DNA of 23,872 nucleotides from Actinospica sp035552695 (GCF_035552695.1 NZ_DASZKT010000224.1:1-23872); one strand, 5' to 3'. Shown: positions 16,362 through 23,810, counted from the first letter of the stretch. The notes: generated by a model not told the origin, from the letters alone. Numbers and translations are program-made.

Positions 16362-16364
16362 GAT
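16359..16364 (+). promoter_or_regulatory. Possible -10 element of the response-regulator gene
   Basis: TAGGAT overlaps the kinase stop codon (TAG at 16359-16361) and ends eight bases before the regulator ATG at 16373. With only a poor ribosome-binding site between them, this suggests a secondary leaderless promoter. Read-through from the kinase gene is equally possible. Confidence 0.35.
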
Positions 16365-16372
16365 TCAGGCAT

Positions 16373-17041
16373 ATGGGGATACGGGTGGTGGTGGCCGACG
16401 ACCAGGAGCTCGTCCGCGCGGGGTTCGCGATGATCCTGGACGCCCAGCCGGACTTCGACGTGGTCGCGGAGGCCTCGGACGGCGCGGAGGCACTCGCCGC
16501 GGTCGAGCGGAGCAACGCGGACATCGCGCTGCTCGACGTGCGCATGCCGACGATGGACGGCCTCGAGGCGGCCCGCCGGATCTGCGCACGCGGCGGCACG
16601 CGCGTCATCATGCTGACCACGTTCGACATCGACGACTACGTCTACTCGGCGCTGCAGGCGGGGGCGAGCGGCTTCCTGCTCAAGGACGTGCGCCGGGACG
16701 ACCTCGTGCACGCGGTCCGCGTCGTGCACGGCGGTGCGGCGCTGCTCGCGCCGAGCGTCACCCGGCGGCTGATCGAGCAGTTCGCCCGCCGCCCGGAGCG
16801 CACGGCCGTCGCGCTGACCCCGGATCCCGCGCTCGGCCAGCTGACCACGCGCGAACTGGAGACGCTGAAGCTGCTCGCGCGCGGGTTGTCGAACGCTGAG
16901 ATCGCGGCCGATTTCGTGGTCAGCGAGCACACGGTCAAGACGCACGTCGGCAACGTGCTCGCCAAACTGCATCTGCGAGACCGGATCCACGCTGTGGTCT
17001 ACGCATACGAGTCGGGGCTCGTACACGTAGGCCAGCAGTAG
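16373..17041 (+). CDS. Two-component response regulator (NarL/FixJ family)
   Basis: DNA-binding transcription factor activated by phosphorylation, almost certainly by the adjacent kinase. The 222-residue product has an N-terminal receiver domain with acidic pocket D9/D10, phosphoacceptor D55 (LLDVRMP), switch Thr in MLTTFD (about 85-90) and K104 in FLLKD. A linker of about 35 residues leads to a LuxR-type helix-turn-helix at about 155-215: LTTRELETLKLLARGLSNAE, then SEHTVKTHVGNVLAKL. All key residues are present. The ATG at 16373 is chosen because the receiver begins immediately (MGIRVVVADD). The 3' end is 24 bp from the convergent parE stop. Target genes are unknown. Confidence 0.96.
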   Translation: MGIRVVVADDQELVRAGFAMILDAQPDFDVVAEASDGAEALAAVERSNADIALLDVRMPTMDGLEAARRICARGGTRVIMLTTFDIDDYVYSALQAGASGFLLKDVRRDDLVHAVRVVHGGAALLAPSVTRRLIEQFARRPERTAVALTPDPALGQLTTRELETLKLLARGLSNAEIAADFVVSEHTVKTHVGNVLAKLHLRDRIHAVVYAYESGLVHVGQQ

Positions 17042-17050
17042 CGAACGCCT

Positions 17051-17078
17051 TACGCGTCGATCGGCCTACGCGTCGATC
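17051..17078. repeat. Short duplication at the parE stop codon
   Basis: The 12-mer TACGCGTCGATC occurs at 17051-17062 and 17067-17078, a 16-bp period. The right-hand copy encodes the last residues and stop of parE (RIDA, TAG); the left-hand copy lies just past the stop and would read the same residues followed by TAA. It looks like a tandem microduplication in the 24-bp gap between convergent genes. Confidence 0.7.
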
Positions 17079-19141
17079 CGCGAGCGGTCGAGCAGCGCGG
17101 CCGAGTTCACGATGTACTCCTTGCGCGGCGCCACATCCGAGCCCATCAGCAGATCGAAGACCCGGTCGGCGGCCTCGGCGTCGGCGAGCGTGATCCGGCG
17201 CAGCATCCGGTGCCGCGGGTCCATCGTGGTCTCGGCGAGCTGGTCGGCGTCCATCTCGCCGAGGCCCTTGTACCGCTGCACCGGGTCCTTCATCTTCTTG
17301 CCGCGCTTGATCAGATCCGCGGTGACGTTCTTGATCTCCTGATCGGTGTACGTGTAGATGTACTCGTTCTTCGCCCGGCCCTGGCCGATGACCTCGACGC
17401 GGTGCAGCGGTGGCACGGCCGCGAAGACCCGGCCCGCCTCGACCAGCGGCCGCATGTAGCGGAAGAACAGCGTCAGCAGCAGCGTGCGGATGTGGGAGCC
17501 GTCCACGTCCGCGTCGGCCATCATGATGACCCGGCCGTAGCGCGCCGCGTCCACATCGAAGGACCGGCCGGTGCCCGCGCCGAGCACCTGGATGATCGCG
17601 GCGCACTCGGCGTTCTTGAGCATGTCCGCGACCGAGGACTTCTGCACGTTGAGGATCTTGCCGCGGATCGGCAGCAGCGCCTGGAACTCCGAGTCCCTGG
17701 CCAGCTTCGCCGTGCCAAGCGCCGAGTCCCCCTCGACGATGAACAGCTCGGAGCGCTCCACGTCGTCCGAGCGGCAGTCGGCGAGCTTGGCCGGCAGCGC
17801 GGAGGTCTCCAGCGCGTTCTTCCGGCGCTGCGTCTCCTTGTGCTGGCGCGCGGCGATCCGGGTCCTGGCGGCGGCGACGATCTTCTCGAGCACCGTGCGG
17901 GCCTGCGGCTTGCGATTCTTGTCGGTGGCCGTCAGGAAGGCCTTGAGCTGGTCGGAGACCACGTTCGTGACGATCCGGGCGGCCGCGGGGGTGCCGAGCA
18001 CCTCCTTGGTCTGGCCCTCGAACTGCGGCTCGGCCAGCCGCACCGTGACGACGGCCGTGAAACCTTCGAGGATGTCGTCCTTGGTGACCGGGTCGTCGTT
18101 CACCCGCAGCAGCTTCACCGCGCGCAACTGGTCGTTGACCGTCTTGACCAGGGCGCGCTCGAAGCCGGTGACGTGTGTGCCGCCCTTGGGCGTGATGATG
18201 ATGTTGACGAAGCTCTTGACCGTCGTGTCGTACTCGGTGCCCCAGCGCATCGCGACGTCCACCTCGAGCGTGCGCAGCACGTCGGTGGGCAGCATGTGCC
18301 CGGACTCGTCGAGCACCGGCACCGTCTCGGTGAAGGTTCCCGAGCCGACCAGCCGCAGCGTGTCGGTCACCGGCCGGTCCTTGGCCAGGTACTCGCAGAA
18401 CTCGGAGATGCCGCCGGCGTAGTGGAAGGTCTCGACGGTCGGCTCCTCGCCGCGCTCGTCGTGCACCTCGATCGTCAGGCCCGGCACCAGGAACGCCGTC
18501 TGCCGGGCCCGGCCGTACAGCTCCTCGAGCGAGATCTGCGCGTCCTTGAGGAAGATCTGCCGATCCGCCCAGTAGCGGACCCGGGTGCCGGTGATCCCGG
18601 CATCGGCCTTCTTCGCCGAGCGGCGGGACTTGTCCAGGCCGCTGCGCGGCTCGAAGCCCGCCGTGGGGCCCTCCCCGTCGAAGACGCCGGGCACGCCGCG
18701 GCGGAAGGACATCGAGTACGTCGAGCCGTCCCGGTCCACCTCCACGTCCAGCCGGGCGGAGAGCGCGTTGACCACCGAGGCGCCCACACCGTGCAGGCCG
18801 CCGGAGGCCGCGTAGGAGCCGCCGCCGAACTTGCCGCCGGCGTGCAGCTTGGTCATCACGACCTCGACGCCGGACAGGCCGGTCTTCGGCTCCACGTCCA
18901 CCGGGATGCCGCGCGCGTGGTCGTTCACCGCCACCGAGCCGTCCGCGTGCAGGTAGACCTCGATGTGGTCACCGTGCCCGCCGAGCGCCTCGTCCACCGC
19001 GTTGTCGATGATCTCCCACACGCAGTGCATCAGGCCGCGGCTGTCGGTGGAACCGATGTACATGCCGGGCCGCTTGCGTACCGCCTCAAGACCCTCCAGC
19101 ACCAGCAGGTGCCGAGCGGTGTACTCGGGACTCGCGGCCAC
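17066..19141 (-). CDS. parE: DNA topoisomerase IV subunit B (ParE; GyrB-type ATPase)
   Basis: ATPase/TOPRIM subunit of a type IIA topoisomerase; with ParC it decatenates daughter chromosomes. The product has 691 residues. The GHKL ATPase motifs are WEIIDNAVDEAL (E43, N47), NDHARGIP (D74), HAGGKFGGG and GLHGVGAS (115-122). The TOPRIM domain has VEGDSALG (E470) and DADVDGSHIRTLL (about 540), followed by the C-terminal GLGEMDADQLAETTMDP. The GTG at 19141 has GGGAGGA five bases upstream and yields AASPEYTARHLLVLEGLEAV, the usual actinobacterial ParE start. The frame is open further, to 19297. ParE is preferred to GyrB because of the location beside the DUF7455-like gene and hrdB, an order I recall from Streptomyces, and the absence of recF/gyrA neighbours. 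parC is not in the window. Confidence 0.93.
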   Translation of the reverse strand: MAASPEYTARHLLVLEGLEAVRKRPGMYIGSTDSRGLMHCVWEIIDNAVDEALGGHGDHIEVYLHADGSVAVNDHARGIPVDVEPKTGLSGVEVVMTKLHAGGKFGGGSYAASGGLHGVGASVVNALSARLDVEVDRDGSTYSMSFRRGVPGVFDGEGPTAGFEPRSGLDKSRRSAKKADAGITGTRVRYWADRQIFLKDAQISLEELYGRARQTAFLVPGLTIEVHDERGEEPTVETFHYAGGISEFCEYLAKDRPVTDTLRLVGSGTFTETVPVLDESGHMLPTDVLRTLEVDVAMRWGTEYDTTVKSFVNIIITPKGGTHVTGFERALVKTVNDQLRAVKLLRVNDDPVTKDDILEGFTAVVTVRLAEPQFEGQTKEVLGTPAAARIVTNVVSDQLKAFLTATDKNRKPQARTVLEKIVAAARTRIAARQHKETQRRKNALETSALPAKLADCRSDDVERSELFIVEGDSALGTAKLARDSEFQALLPIRGKILNVQKSSVADMLKNAECAAIIQVLGAGTGRSFDVDAARYGRVIMMADADVDGSHIRTLLLTLFFRYMRPLVEAGRVFAAVPPLHRVEVIGQGRAKNEYIYTYTDQEIKNVTADLIKRGKKMKDPVQRYKGLGEMDADQLAETTMDPRHRMLRRITLADAEAADRVFDLLMGSDVAPRKEYIVNSAALLDRSRIDA

Positions 19142-19404
19142 ATCGTCCTCCCTCTTGGGGCTCTCGCCTCGCTCGTTCGTCCGCTGCGCACGCGGACGTG
19201 CCGCTGCCAGCGTAGCGGCTGCCTCGGACAGCTCCGCACCCGCAAGGGTACCGACTCCGCTGTCGGCAAGCTGTCCGATATGCCATACAGTCCGCAATCA
19301 ACATATAAACCCTCAGTGACGCGCCCCGGATGTTGAGCGTTTCGGCGTACGCCCACAGCGAACGTGACGGATTTGTGCCGCCTGGAGGGGGCATCCTGGA
19401 GTCA

Positions 19405-19428
19405 CCGGATGCTTTGATGTTGATCCGG
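19405..19428 (+). promoter_or_regulatory. Inverted repeat upstream of the small zinc-ribbon gene
   Basis: CCGGAT (19405-19410) and ATCCGG (19423-19428) form a perfect inverted repeat with a 12-bp spacer, 36 bp before the GTG at 19465. It lies in the 323-bp region between the divergent parE and the small gene. This region also has an unusually AT-rich stretch around 19278-19312, probably holding promoters, but no clear -35/-10 pair was found. Operator function is speculative. Confidence 0.25.
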
Positions 19429-19464
19429 GTAGCAATACCGCCGACGTACCAAGAAGGAGCTGAC

Positions 19465-19674
19465 GTGACCGCAGTCCTCACTCCCACGGCCGAACCCCTG
19501 ACCGCGCTCGACCGCTGCGACCGCTGTGGCGCCCAGGCGTACATCCGCGTCACGCTCAACTCCGGTGGAGAGCTCCTGTTCTGCGCGCACCACGGCAAGA
19601 AGTACGAGGAGAGCCTCCGTACCATCGCCGCGGACATCCAGGACGAGACGGAAAAGCTCACCGAGGCCAAGTGA
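19465..19674 (+). CDS. DUF7455-like small zinc-ribbon protein
   Basis: Small cytosolic protein of 69 residues, probably zinc-binding. The CDRCG motif (about residues 17-21) and a CAHHG motif about 25 residues later give a CxxC...CxxH pattern. A conserved aromatic/beta core (AQAYIRVTL, GELLFC) lies between them, and the C-terminus is a charged helix. The GTG at 19465 is chosen because GAAGGAG lies five bases upstream; upstream in-frame codons have no site. Similar small proteins sit between parE and the principal sigma gene in Streptomyces (as I recall, SCO5821 between hrdB and SCO5822). The role is unknown; the location suggests a link to transcription or the ribosome. A strong terminator follows at 19766-19805. 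Confidence 0.88.
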   Translation: MTAVLTPTAEPLTALDRCDRCGAQAYIRVTLNSGGELLFCAHHGKKYEESLRTIAADIQDETEKLTEAK

Positions 19675-19765
19675 CACGGTAGGCCGGAGGCCCAGTGCGC
19701 TGGGCCGCGGCCGAGTGCCGTCAGGCCGGACAATGCCGCCCGGATCAGGCTTAGACAGTTGGACA

Positions 19766-19805
19766 GGAAACCGCCCCGCGACCCTTCGGTCGCGGGGCGG
19801 TTTCC
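19766..19805. terminator. Strong bidirectional terminator
   Basis: Perfect 18-bp arms (19766-19783 and 19788-19805) around a CTTC loop, with AAA near the left end and TTTCC plus TT at the right end of the stem. It lies between the convergent small zinc-ribbon gene (ends 19674) and hrdB (ends 19817), only 11 bp from the hrdB stop, so it probably terminates both. Confidence 0.92.
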
Positions 19806-19816
19806 TTGCCGGTGGC

Positions 19817-21466
19817 CTAGTCCAGGTAGTCGCGAAGAACCTGCGAGCGCGAGGGGTGGCGCAGCTTGGACATGGTCTTCGACTCGATCTGCCGGATCCG
19901 CTCCCGGGTCACGCCGTAGACCTTGCCGATCTCGTCCAGCGTCTTCGGCTGGCCGTCGGTCAGGCCGAAGCGCATCGAGACCACGCCGGCCTCGCGCTCG
20001 GAGAGCGTGTCGAGGACCGAGTGCAGCTGCTCCTGGAGCAGGGTGAAGGAGACCGCGTCGGCCGGCACGACCGCCTCGGAGTCCTCGATCAGGTCGCCGA
20101 ACTCGCTGTCGCCGTCCTCGCCCAGCGGGGTGTGCAGGGAGATCGGCTCGCGGCCGTACTTCTGCACCTCGATGACCTTCTCCGGGGTCATGTCGAGTTC
20201 CTTGGCCAGCTCCTCCGGGGTGGGCTCGCGCCCGAGGTCCTGGAGCATCTGGCGCTGCACGCGGGCGAGCTTGTTGATGACCTCGACCATGTGCACCGGA
20301 ATGCGGATGGTGCGGGCCTGGTCGGCCATCGCGCGGGTGATCGCCTGCCGGATCCACCAGGTCGCGTACGTGGAGAACTTGTAGCCCTTGGTGTAGTCGA
20401 ACTTCTCCACCGCGCGGATCAGGCCCAGGTTGCCCTCCTGGATCAGGTCCAGGAAGAGCATGCCGCGGCCGGTGTACCGCTTGGCCAGCGAGACCACCAG
20501 GCGGAGGTTGGCCTCCAGCAGGTGGTTCTTGGCCCGGCGGCCGTCCTCGGCGATGATCTCCAGCTCGTTGCGGAAACGCGGGTCCATCTGGTCGCCGGAG
20601 TTCAGCTTCTCCTCGGCGAACAGGCCGGCCTCGATCCGCTTGGCGAGCTCGACCTCCTGCTCGGCGTTGAGCAGCGGGACCTTGCCGATCTGCTTGAGGT
20701 AGTCCTTGACCGGGTCCGCGGTGGCGCCGGCGGAGGCGACCTGCTGGGCCGGGGCGTCGTCCTCGTCGTCATCCGACAGGACGAAGCCCTCCTCCTTGTC
20801 CTCTTCCTCCTTGGCGGCGCCCTTGGCCTCGTCGGCCTCCGGCTCCTCGACTGCCTCGACCAGCTCGTCGGCGGCGATCTCGAGATCCTCGATCTCGACC
20901 TCCTCGCCCTCGGCGAGCTCCGCGGGCTCACCCTCGCCGTCCTTCGAGGTCTGCTTCGCCCCGGTGGTCTTGGCGGCGGTGGCGGACTTGGCGGCGGTCT
21001 TCTTGGCGGCCGTCTTGCGCGCCGGGGCCTTGGCCGGAGCCTCGCCCTCGGCCGCGGGGGCGGCGGTCTTGGCGGCCGCGGGCTTGGCCGCGGTCTTCTT
21101 GGCCGGCGCCTTCTTGGCGGGGGCCGGCGTGGCCTCCTCCTCGGGCGCGGCTTCGGCGGACTTGTGCACCGTGCTGGTCGCGGTGCGGCTGGCCGAGGTG
21201 GCGGCGGCCACCTGCTTACGCGGCTTGCCCCGGCCGATGGGCGCGGCGGCGTCGCCGACCACGGCGACCGAGACGCCCTTCTCGATCAGCGCGCGCACGA
21301 CCTTCTTCAGGTCGCTTTCCGGCACCTTGGCGCCCTCGCAGGCGCGGCGCACGTCGTCGCTGGACACGGCTTGGTCCTGGGACTTGGCCAATAGAGACTG
21401 GACCGCGAGGGCCACCGGCGTGGTGGCCGCGGCCTCGTCTACGGTCACAGAGGAAGGAGCCGACAC
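19817..21466 (-). CDS. hrdB: Principal RNA polymerase sigma factor (HrdB/RpoD)
   Basis: Essential housekeeping sigma-70 factor. The 549-residue product starts at GTG 21466 with GAAGGG seven bases upstream. Residues 1-75 form a sigma-1.1-like helical domain. Residues 105-175 are Ala/Lys/Pro repeats resembling histone H1 tails (APAKKAPAKKTAAK), and 178-240 is a highly acidic stretch. Region 1.2 is at about 250-282 (DPVKDYLKQIGKVPLL), region 2 at 320-398 with FLDLIQEGNLGLIRAVEKFDY and YATWWIRQAI, region 3 at 400-480 and region 4 at 485-549 with the helix-turn-helix TLDEIGKVYGVTRERIRQIE. All core and promoter-binding segments are intact. The Lys-rich and acidic extension is typical of actinobacterial principal sigma factors, though this one is slightly longer than Streptomyces HrdB (511 as I recall). 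It has a 438-bp upstream control region. Confidence 0.97.
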   Translation of the reverse strand: MSAPSSVTVDEAAATTPVALAVQSLLAKSQDQAVSSDDVRRACEGAKVPESDLKKVVRALIEKGVSVAVVGDAAAPIGRGKPRKQVAAATSASRTATSTVHKSAEAAPEEEATPAPAKKAPAKKTAAKPAAAKTAAPAAEGEAPAKAPARKTAAKKTAAKSATAAKTTGAKQTSKDGEGEPAELAEGEEVEIEDLEIAADELVEAVEEPEADEAKGAAKEEEDKEEGFVLSDDDEDDAPAQQVASAGATADPVKDYLKQIGKVPLLNAEQEVELAKRIEAGLFAEEKLNSGDQMDPRFRNELEIIAEDGRRAKNHLLEANLRLVVSLAKRYTGRGMLFLDLIQEGNLGLIRAVEKFDYTKGYKFSTYATWWIRQAITRAMADQARTIRIPVHMVEVINKLARVQRQMLQDLGREPTPEELAKELDMTPEKVIEVQKYGREPISLHTPLGEDGDSEFGDLIEDSEAVVPADAVSFTLLQEQLHSVLDTLSEREAGVVSMRFGLTDGQPKTLDEIGKVYGVTRERIRQIESKTMSKLRHPSRSQVLRDYLD

Positions 21467-21493
21467 TCACATACCCTTCGGAACGGTGCTCAC

Positions 21494-21522
21494 ATGTGAA
21501 CTGCATCTGCCGCGCTGGACAA
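21494..21522 (-). promoter_or_regulatory. Candidate proximal hrdB promoter with palindrome
   Basis: On the minus strand TTGTCC (plus 21517-21522) and TCACAT (plus 21494-21499) are 17 bp apart; a start near 21487 would give a leader of about 20 nt. The -10 overlaps TCACATGTGA (21490-21499), a perfect 10-bp palindrome that could be an operator. The -10 match is poor. Confidence 0.3.
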
Positions 21523-21623
21523 AGCTCTGGCTATGGCGGACCCGCCGGGATTCCACGCCCCCGACAACGGATTCGCGGCCTGTGGCGCGATCGGGTCGTA
21601 TCGTCGTGGTTACACCTATGGAC

Positions 21624-21650
21624 AGCGTCCATCGGGCCCCGCGTATTCCC
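21624..21650 (-). promoter_or_regulatory. Candidate SigR-type promoter of hrdB
   Basis: On the minus strand GGGAAT (plus 21645-21650) is followed after exactly 18 bp by GCT (plus 21624-21626), close to the GGGAAT-N18-GTT consensus of the thiol-stress factor SigR. One hrdB promoter in Streptomyces coelicolor is reported to be SigR-dependent. A second GGAAT (plus 21550-21554) is followed after 18 bp by GCC, a weaker match. Confidence 0.4.
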
Positions 21651-21806
21651 CTCGGCTTCGCCGAGCGGTCACGTCCGCCTTATGTCGTGCCTGGTGTGAA
21701 TCATCCGCCGGCCGCGGCTTCGGTGCGCCGGACCGCCACCGCGGTCATCCCGTCACCGTGCCGCCGTTCACCGCTTCGCAAACGCAGGTCACGCACTCGG
21801 AAAAAG

Positions 21807-21831
21807 AGTCTAGCAGTGCTTGCGGTGTCAA
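21807..21831 (-). promoter_or_regulatory. TTGACA/TAGACT pair with short spacer, distal to hrdB
   Basis: On the minus strand a perfect TTGACA (plus 21826-21831) is followed by TAGACT (plus 21807-21812) with only 13 bp between. Both hexamers are good but the spacing is four bases short of optimal. If used, it would give an hrdB leader of about 335 nt. The intervening 21653-21800 shows only a small CTCGGC/GCCGAG hairpin (21651-21665). Confidence 0.3.
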
Positions 21832-21850
21832 TGCGCCGCGGGGGTACGAT

Positions 21851-21890
21851 CCAGGCCGATTTTCCCGTCCCGGGACGGGTGGGGGCCTGG
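21851..21890 (-). terminator. Nested palindrome downstream of the phosphatase gene
   Basis: CCAGGCC (21851-21857) and GGCCTGG (21884-21890) form an outer stem around CCCGTCCCGGGACGGG (21864-21879), a perfect 16-bp palindrome. It lies 15 bp beyond the phosphatase stop codon, between that gene and the hrdB control region. It is a plausible terminator shielding the hrdB promoters, although no T tract follows on the minus strand. Confidence 0.55.
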
Positions 21891-21904
21891 TGCGCATCCG
21901 TCGC

Positions 21905-23722
21905 TCAGCCACCGATCCTGACCGCGAGCAGGGTGACGTCGTCGTCCTGCTCCTGGTCCCTGAGCATCTCGTCGACGAGGTGGTCGAGCAGGGTCTCGAG
22001 ATCGTCGCGGGGCGCGCTCTCCGCGGCCAGCCGCAGCCGCTCCAGGCCGTCGGTGATCGCCGCGTCCCTGGTCTCCACCAGGCCGTCGGAGAAGCCGATC
22101 ACCACGTCGCCCGGCCTGAGCAAGACCTCGTGATCGAACCGCTCCTCGCTCAGGCCGAGCGGGGTGGCCGCCTCGTCCTCCTCGGTCTCCAGGTAGCTCG
22201 CGCCGCCGTCGGCCTGACGGACCAGCAGCGGCAGGTGCCCGGCGTCCGAGATGCTCAGCGCCCGCCTCCTGCGGTCGAGCACCGCGTACACGACGGTGGT
22301 GAGCGACTCGGCGTTCTCGGTGGCGTCGAAGAGCCGGTCGAGACCGGTGAGCACCACGTGCGGGGCCGGGTCGGTGAAGGCGAGGGCGCGCAGCGCGGCG
22401 CGCACCCGGCCCATTCCGGCCGCCGCGGTGATGCCCTTGCCGATCACGTCGCCGACGACCATGCCGATCCGGCCGTCGGTGAACTCGAACAGGTCGTACC
22501 AGTCGCCGCCGACCTCGGTGTCCAGCGAACCGGGGATGTAGCGGAAGGCCGCGTCCACGCCGTCGAGCTGCGGCAGCCGCTTGGGCAGGATGGCCTCCTG
22601 CAGCGAGACCACCTGCCGGTGTTCGCGTTCGTGCATCCGGGCGCGGGCGACGGCCATGGTGCACTGCCCGGCGAGGGCCTGCAGGTAGGCGCGGTCGTCC
22701 TCGTCGAAGCCGCGCGGCGCGTCGTACGCCAGGTAGAGGCCGCCGACCGGGCCGACGGCGGTGGACAGCGGCAGCACCGCCCAGGCCTGCTCCGCCGGGC
22801 CCGGCGCGGTGGCCGCGACCCACTCCCCCGCCTCCGGGTAGCGGGCACGCAGCGCGGCGCGGTCGGTCAGGTAGCAGGGCTGGCCGTCGCGCACCGCGGC
22901 GGCGAGCAGGGCGGGCCAGGCGAGCGTGCGCCACTCCCAGCGGTCCTCCTCGACGGCGGTGCGCGGCGAGGAGCGCTGCGGCGGGACGACCGGCGCCGAA
23001 GGCCTGCCCGGACGCGGCGGTGCCGCCTCGTCAGGCTCGAGGCGGCGTGCGGGTCGCACCGGCGCCGAAGGCCTGCCCGGATGATGCGGGCTCGCCTCGC
23101 CGGAGTCCAGGTCTCGTGCGGGCCGCACCGGCGAGGGCCACGGCGAGCGGCCGACCGGGTCGAGCAGCCGCAGGTCGACGTGCGAGGACCCGGTGACCTG
23201 GCCGAGCTTGGCGACGGCGGCACGCACCTCGCTGATGGTCAGCGCGCCGGCGAGCTCGCGGGCCACGGTCTGCAGCTTGCCGATCCGCCACTGCGTGGAG
23301 CCGAGCAGGTCGGCGATGCGGTGCCGGTCGGTCACGTCGTTGACCACGGCCAGCACCGCGAGCGCCTCGCCGTCCGGGCCGGCCACCGGCGTCCAGCAGG
23401 AGTCGAGGTAGCGCACGCCGCTCCAGTCCCCGCGGCTGAGCCGCTGCTCCGGCTCCCGATACGGCTTGCCGTCGGCCAGGACGCGCGCGGCGGCCGCCTC
23501 GATCTTTCCGCCGACCTCGGGCCCGAGCACCTCGCTCGGCAGCATCCCGATATGCGCCTCGGGCGGCAGCCCATTGAGATCGGCGAGCATCTGACTGATC
23601 GTCAGATAGCGGCGATCGGCCCCATAGCAGGCGAAGGCGAGCGAACCGGCCGAAAGGGCGTCGAGCAGGGGTTGCAGCAGCAAAGGCGCGACCGCCGCCC
23701 GCCGCGCCGGATCGTGACCCAC
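21905..23722 (-). CDS. PAS-GAF-PP2C (SpoIIE-type) serine phosphatase
   Basis: Probable regulatory serine/threonine phosphatase of the PPM/SpoIIE family, which in actinobacteria usually dephosphorylates anti-anti-sigma factors. The 605-residue product has a PAS-like domain at about 18-135 (ACYGADRRYLTISQMLADLN ... VVNDVTDRHR) and a GAF domain at about 145-365. The latter is interrupted by a Pro/Arg-rich insert at 195-255 containing two 23-residue repeats. A coiled-coil linker follows, then a PP2C domain at 390-605. Metal-binding residues are present: GGDWYDLF (D407), VGDVIGKG (D425), FSDGLVE (D546) and QDDDVTLL (D594). The GTG at 23722 has GGGAG seven bases upstream. No membrane segments. No anti-sigma or anti-anti-sigma gene is adjacent, so the partner is unknown. 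Confidence 0.93.
   Translation of the reverse strand: MGHDPARRAAVAPLLLQPLLDALSAGSLAFACYGADRRYLTISQMLADLNGLPPEAHIGMLPSEVLGPEVGGKIEAAAARVLADGKPYREPEQRLSRGDWSGVRYLDSCWTPVAGPDGEALAVLAVVNDVTDRHRIADLLGSTQWRIGKLQTVARELAGALTISEVRAAVAKLGQVTGSSHVDLRLLDPVGRSPWPSPVRPARDLDSGEASPHHPGRPSAPVRPARRLEPDEAAPPRPGRPSAPVVPPQRSSPRTAVEEDRWEWRTLAWPALLAAAVRDGQPCYLTDRAALRARYPEAGEWVAATAPGPAEQAWAVLPLSTAVGPVGGLYLAYDAPRGFDEDDRAYLQALAGQCTMAVARARMHEREHRQVVSLQEAILPKRLPQLDGVDAAFRYIPGSLDTEVGGDWYDLFEFTDGRIGMVVGDVIGKGITAAAGMGRVRAALRALAFTDPAPHVVLTGLDRLFDATENAESLTTVVYAVLDRRRRALSISDAGHLPLLVRQADGGASYLETEEDEAATPLGLSEERFDHEVLLRPGDVVIGFSDGLVETRDAAITDGLERLRLAAESAPRDDLETLLDHLVDEMLRDQEQDDDVTLLAVRIGG
22989..23135 (-). repeat. 69-bp in-frame tandem repeat inside the phosphatase gene
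   Basis: An identical 24-mer occurs at 22989-23012 and 23058-23081, exactly 69 bp apart. The flank GTGCGGGTCGCACCGGCG (from 23047) recurs with one change 69 bp later (from 23116). The two-plus copies encode 23-residue units that begin PVRPAR and end PGRPSA, at residues 198-220 and 221-243. They sit in the low-complexity insert of the GAF domain. Confidence 0.85.
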
Positions 23723-23782
23723 CTGCCGTCTCCCGCCGCTGTCCGTGCCCCCGAATCACCTCTGAGCTTAGCCGTGACCGAG

Positions 23783-23810
23783 GACTTACGCCGGGTAATT
23801 GCCGGAACAA
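23783..23810 (-). promoter_or_regulatory. Weak promoter candidate for the phosphatase gene
   Basis: On the minus strand TTGTTC (plus 23805-23810) and TAAGTC (plus 23783-23788) are 16 bp apart; the leader would be about 54 nt. The rest of 23723-23872 shows no gene. Confidence 0.3.

Noticed and set aside
17210..19336. 708-codon plus-strand frame opposite parE
   Set aside because: Antisense shadow; the minus strand encodes a complete GHKL/TOPRIM protein.
19526..21394. 622-codon plus-strand frame opposite hrdB, with Gly/Leu-rich repeats
   Set aside because: The repeats are the complement of the Ala/Lys repeats of HrdB and carry no independent signal.
21496..21904. Small plus-strand frames in the hrdB upstream region
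   Set aside because: No ribosome-binding site, atypical composition, and overlap with probable hrdB promoters.
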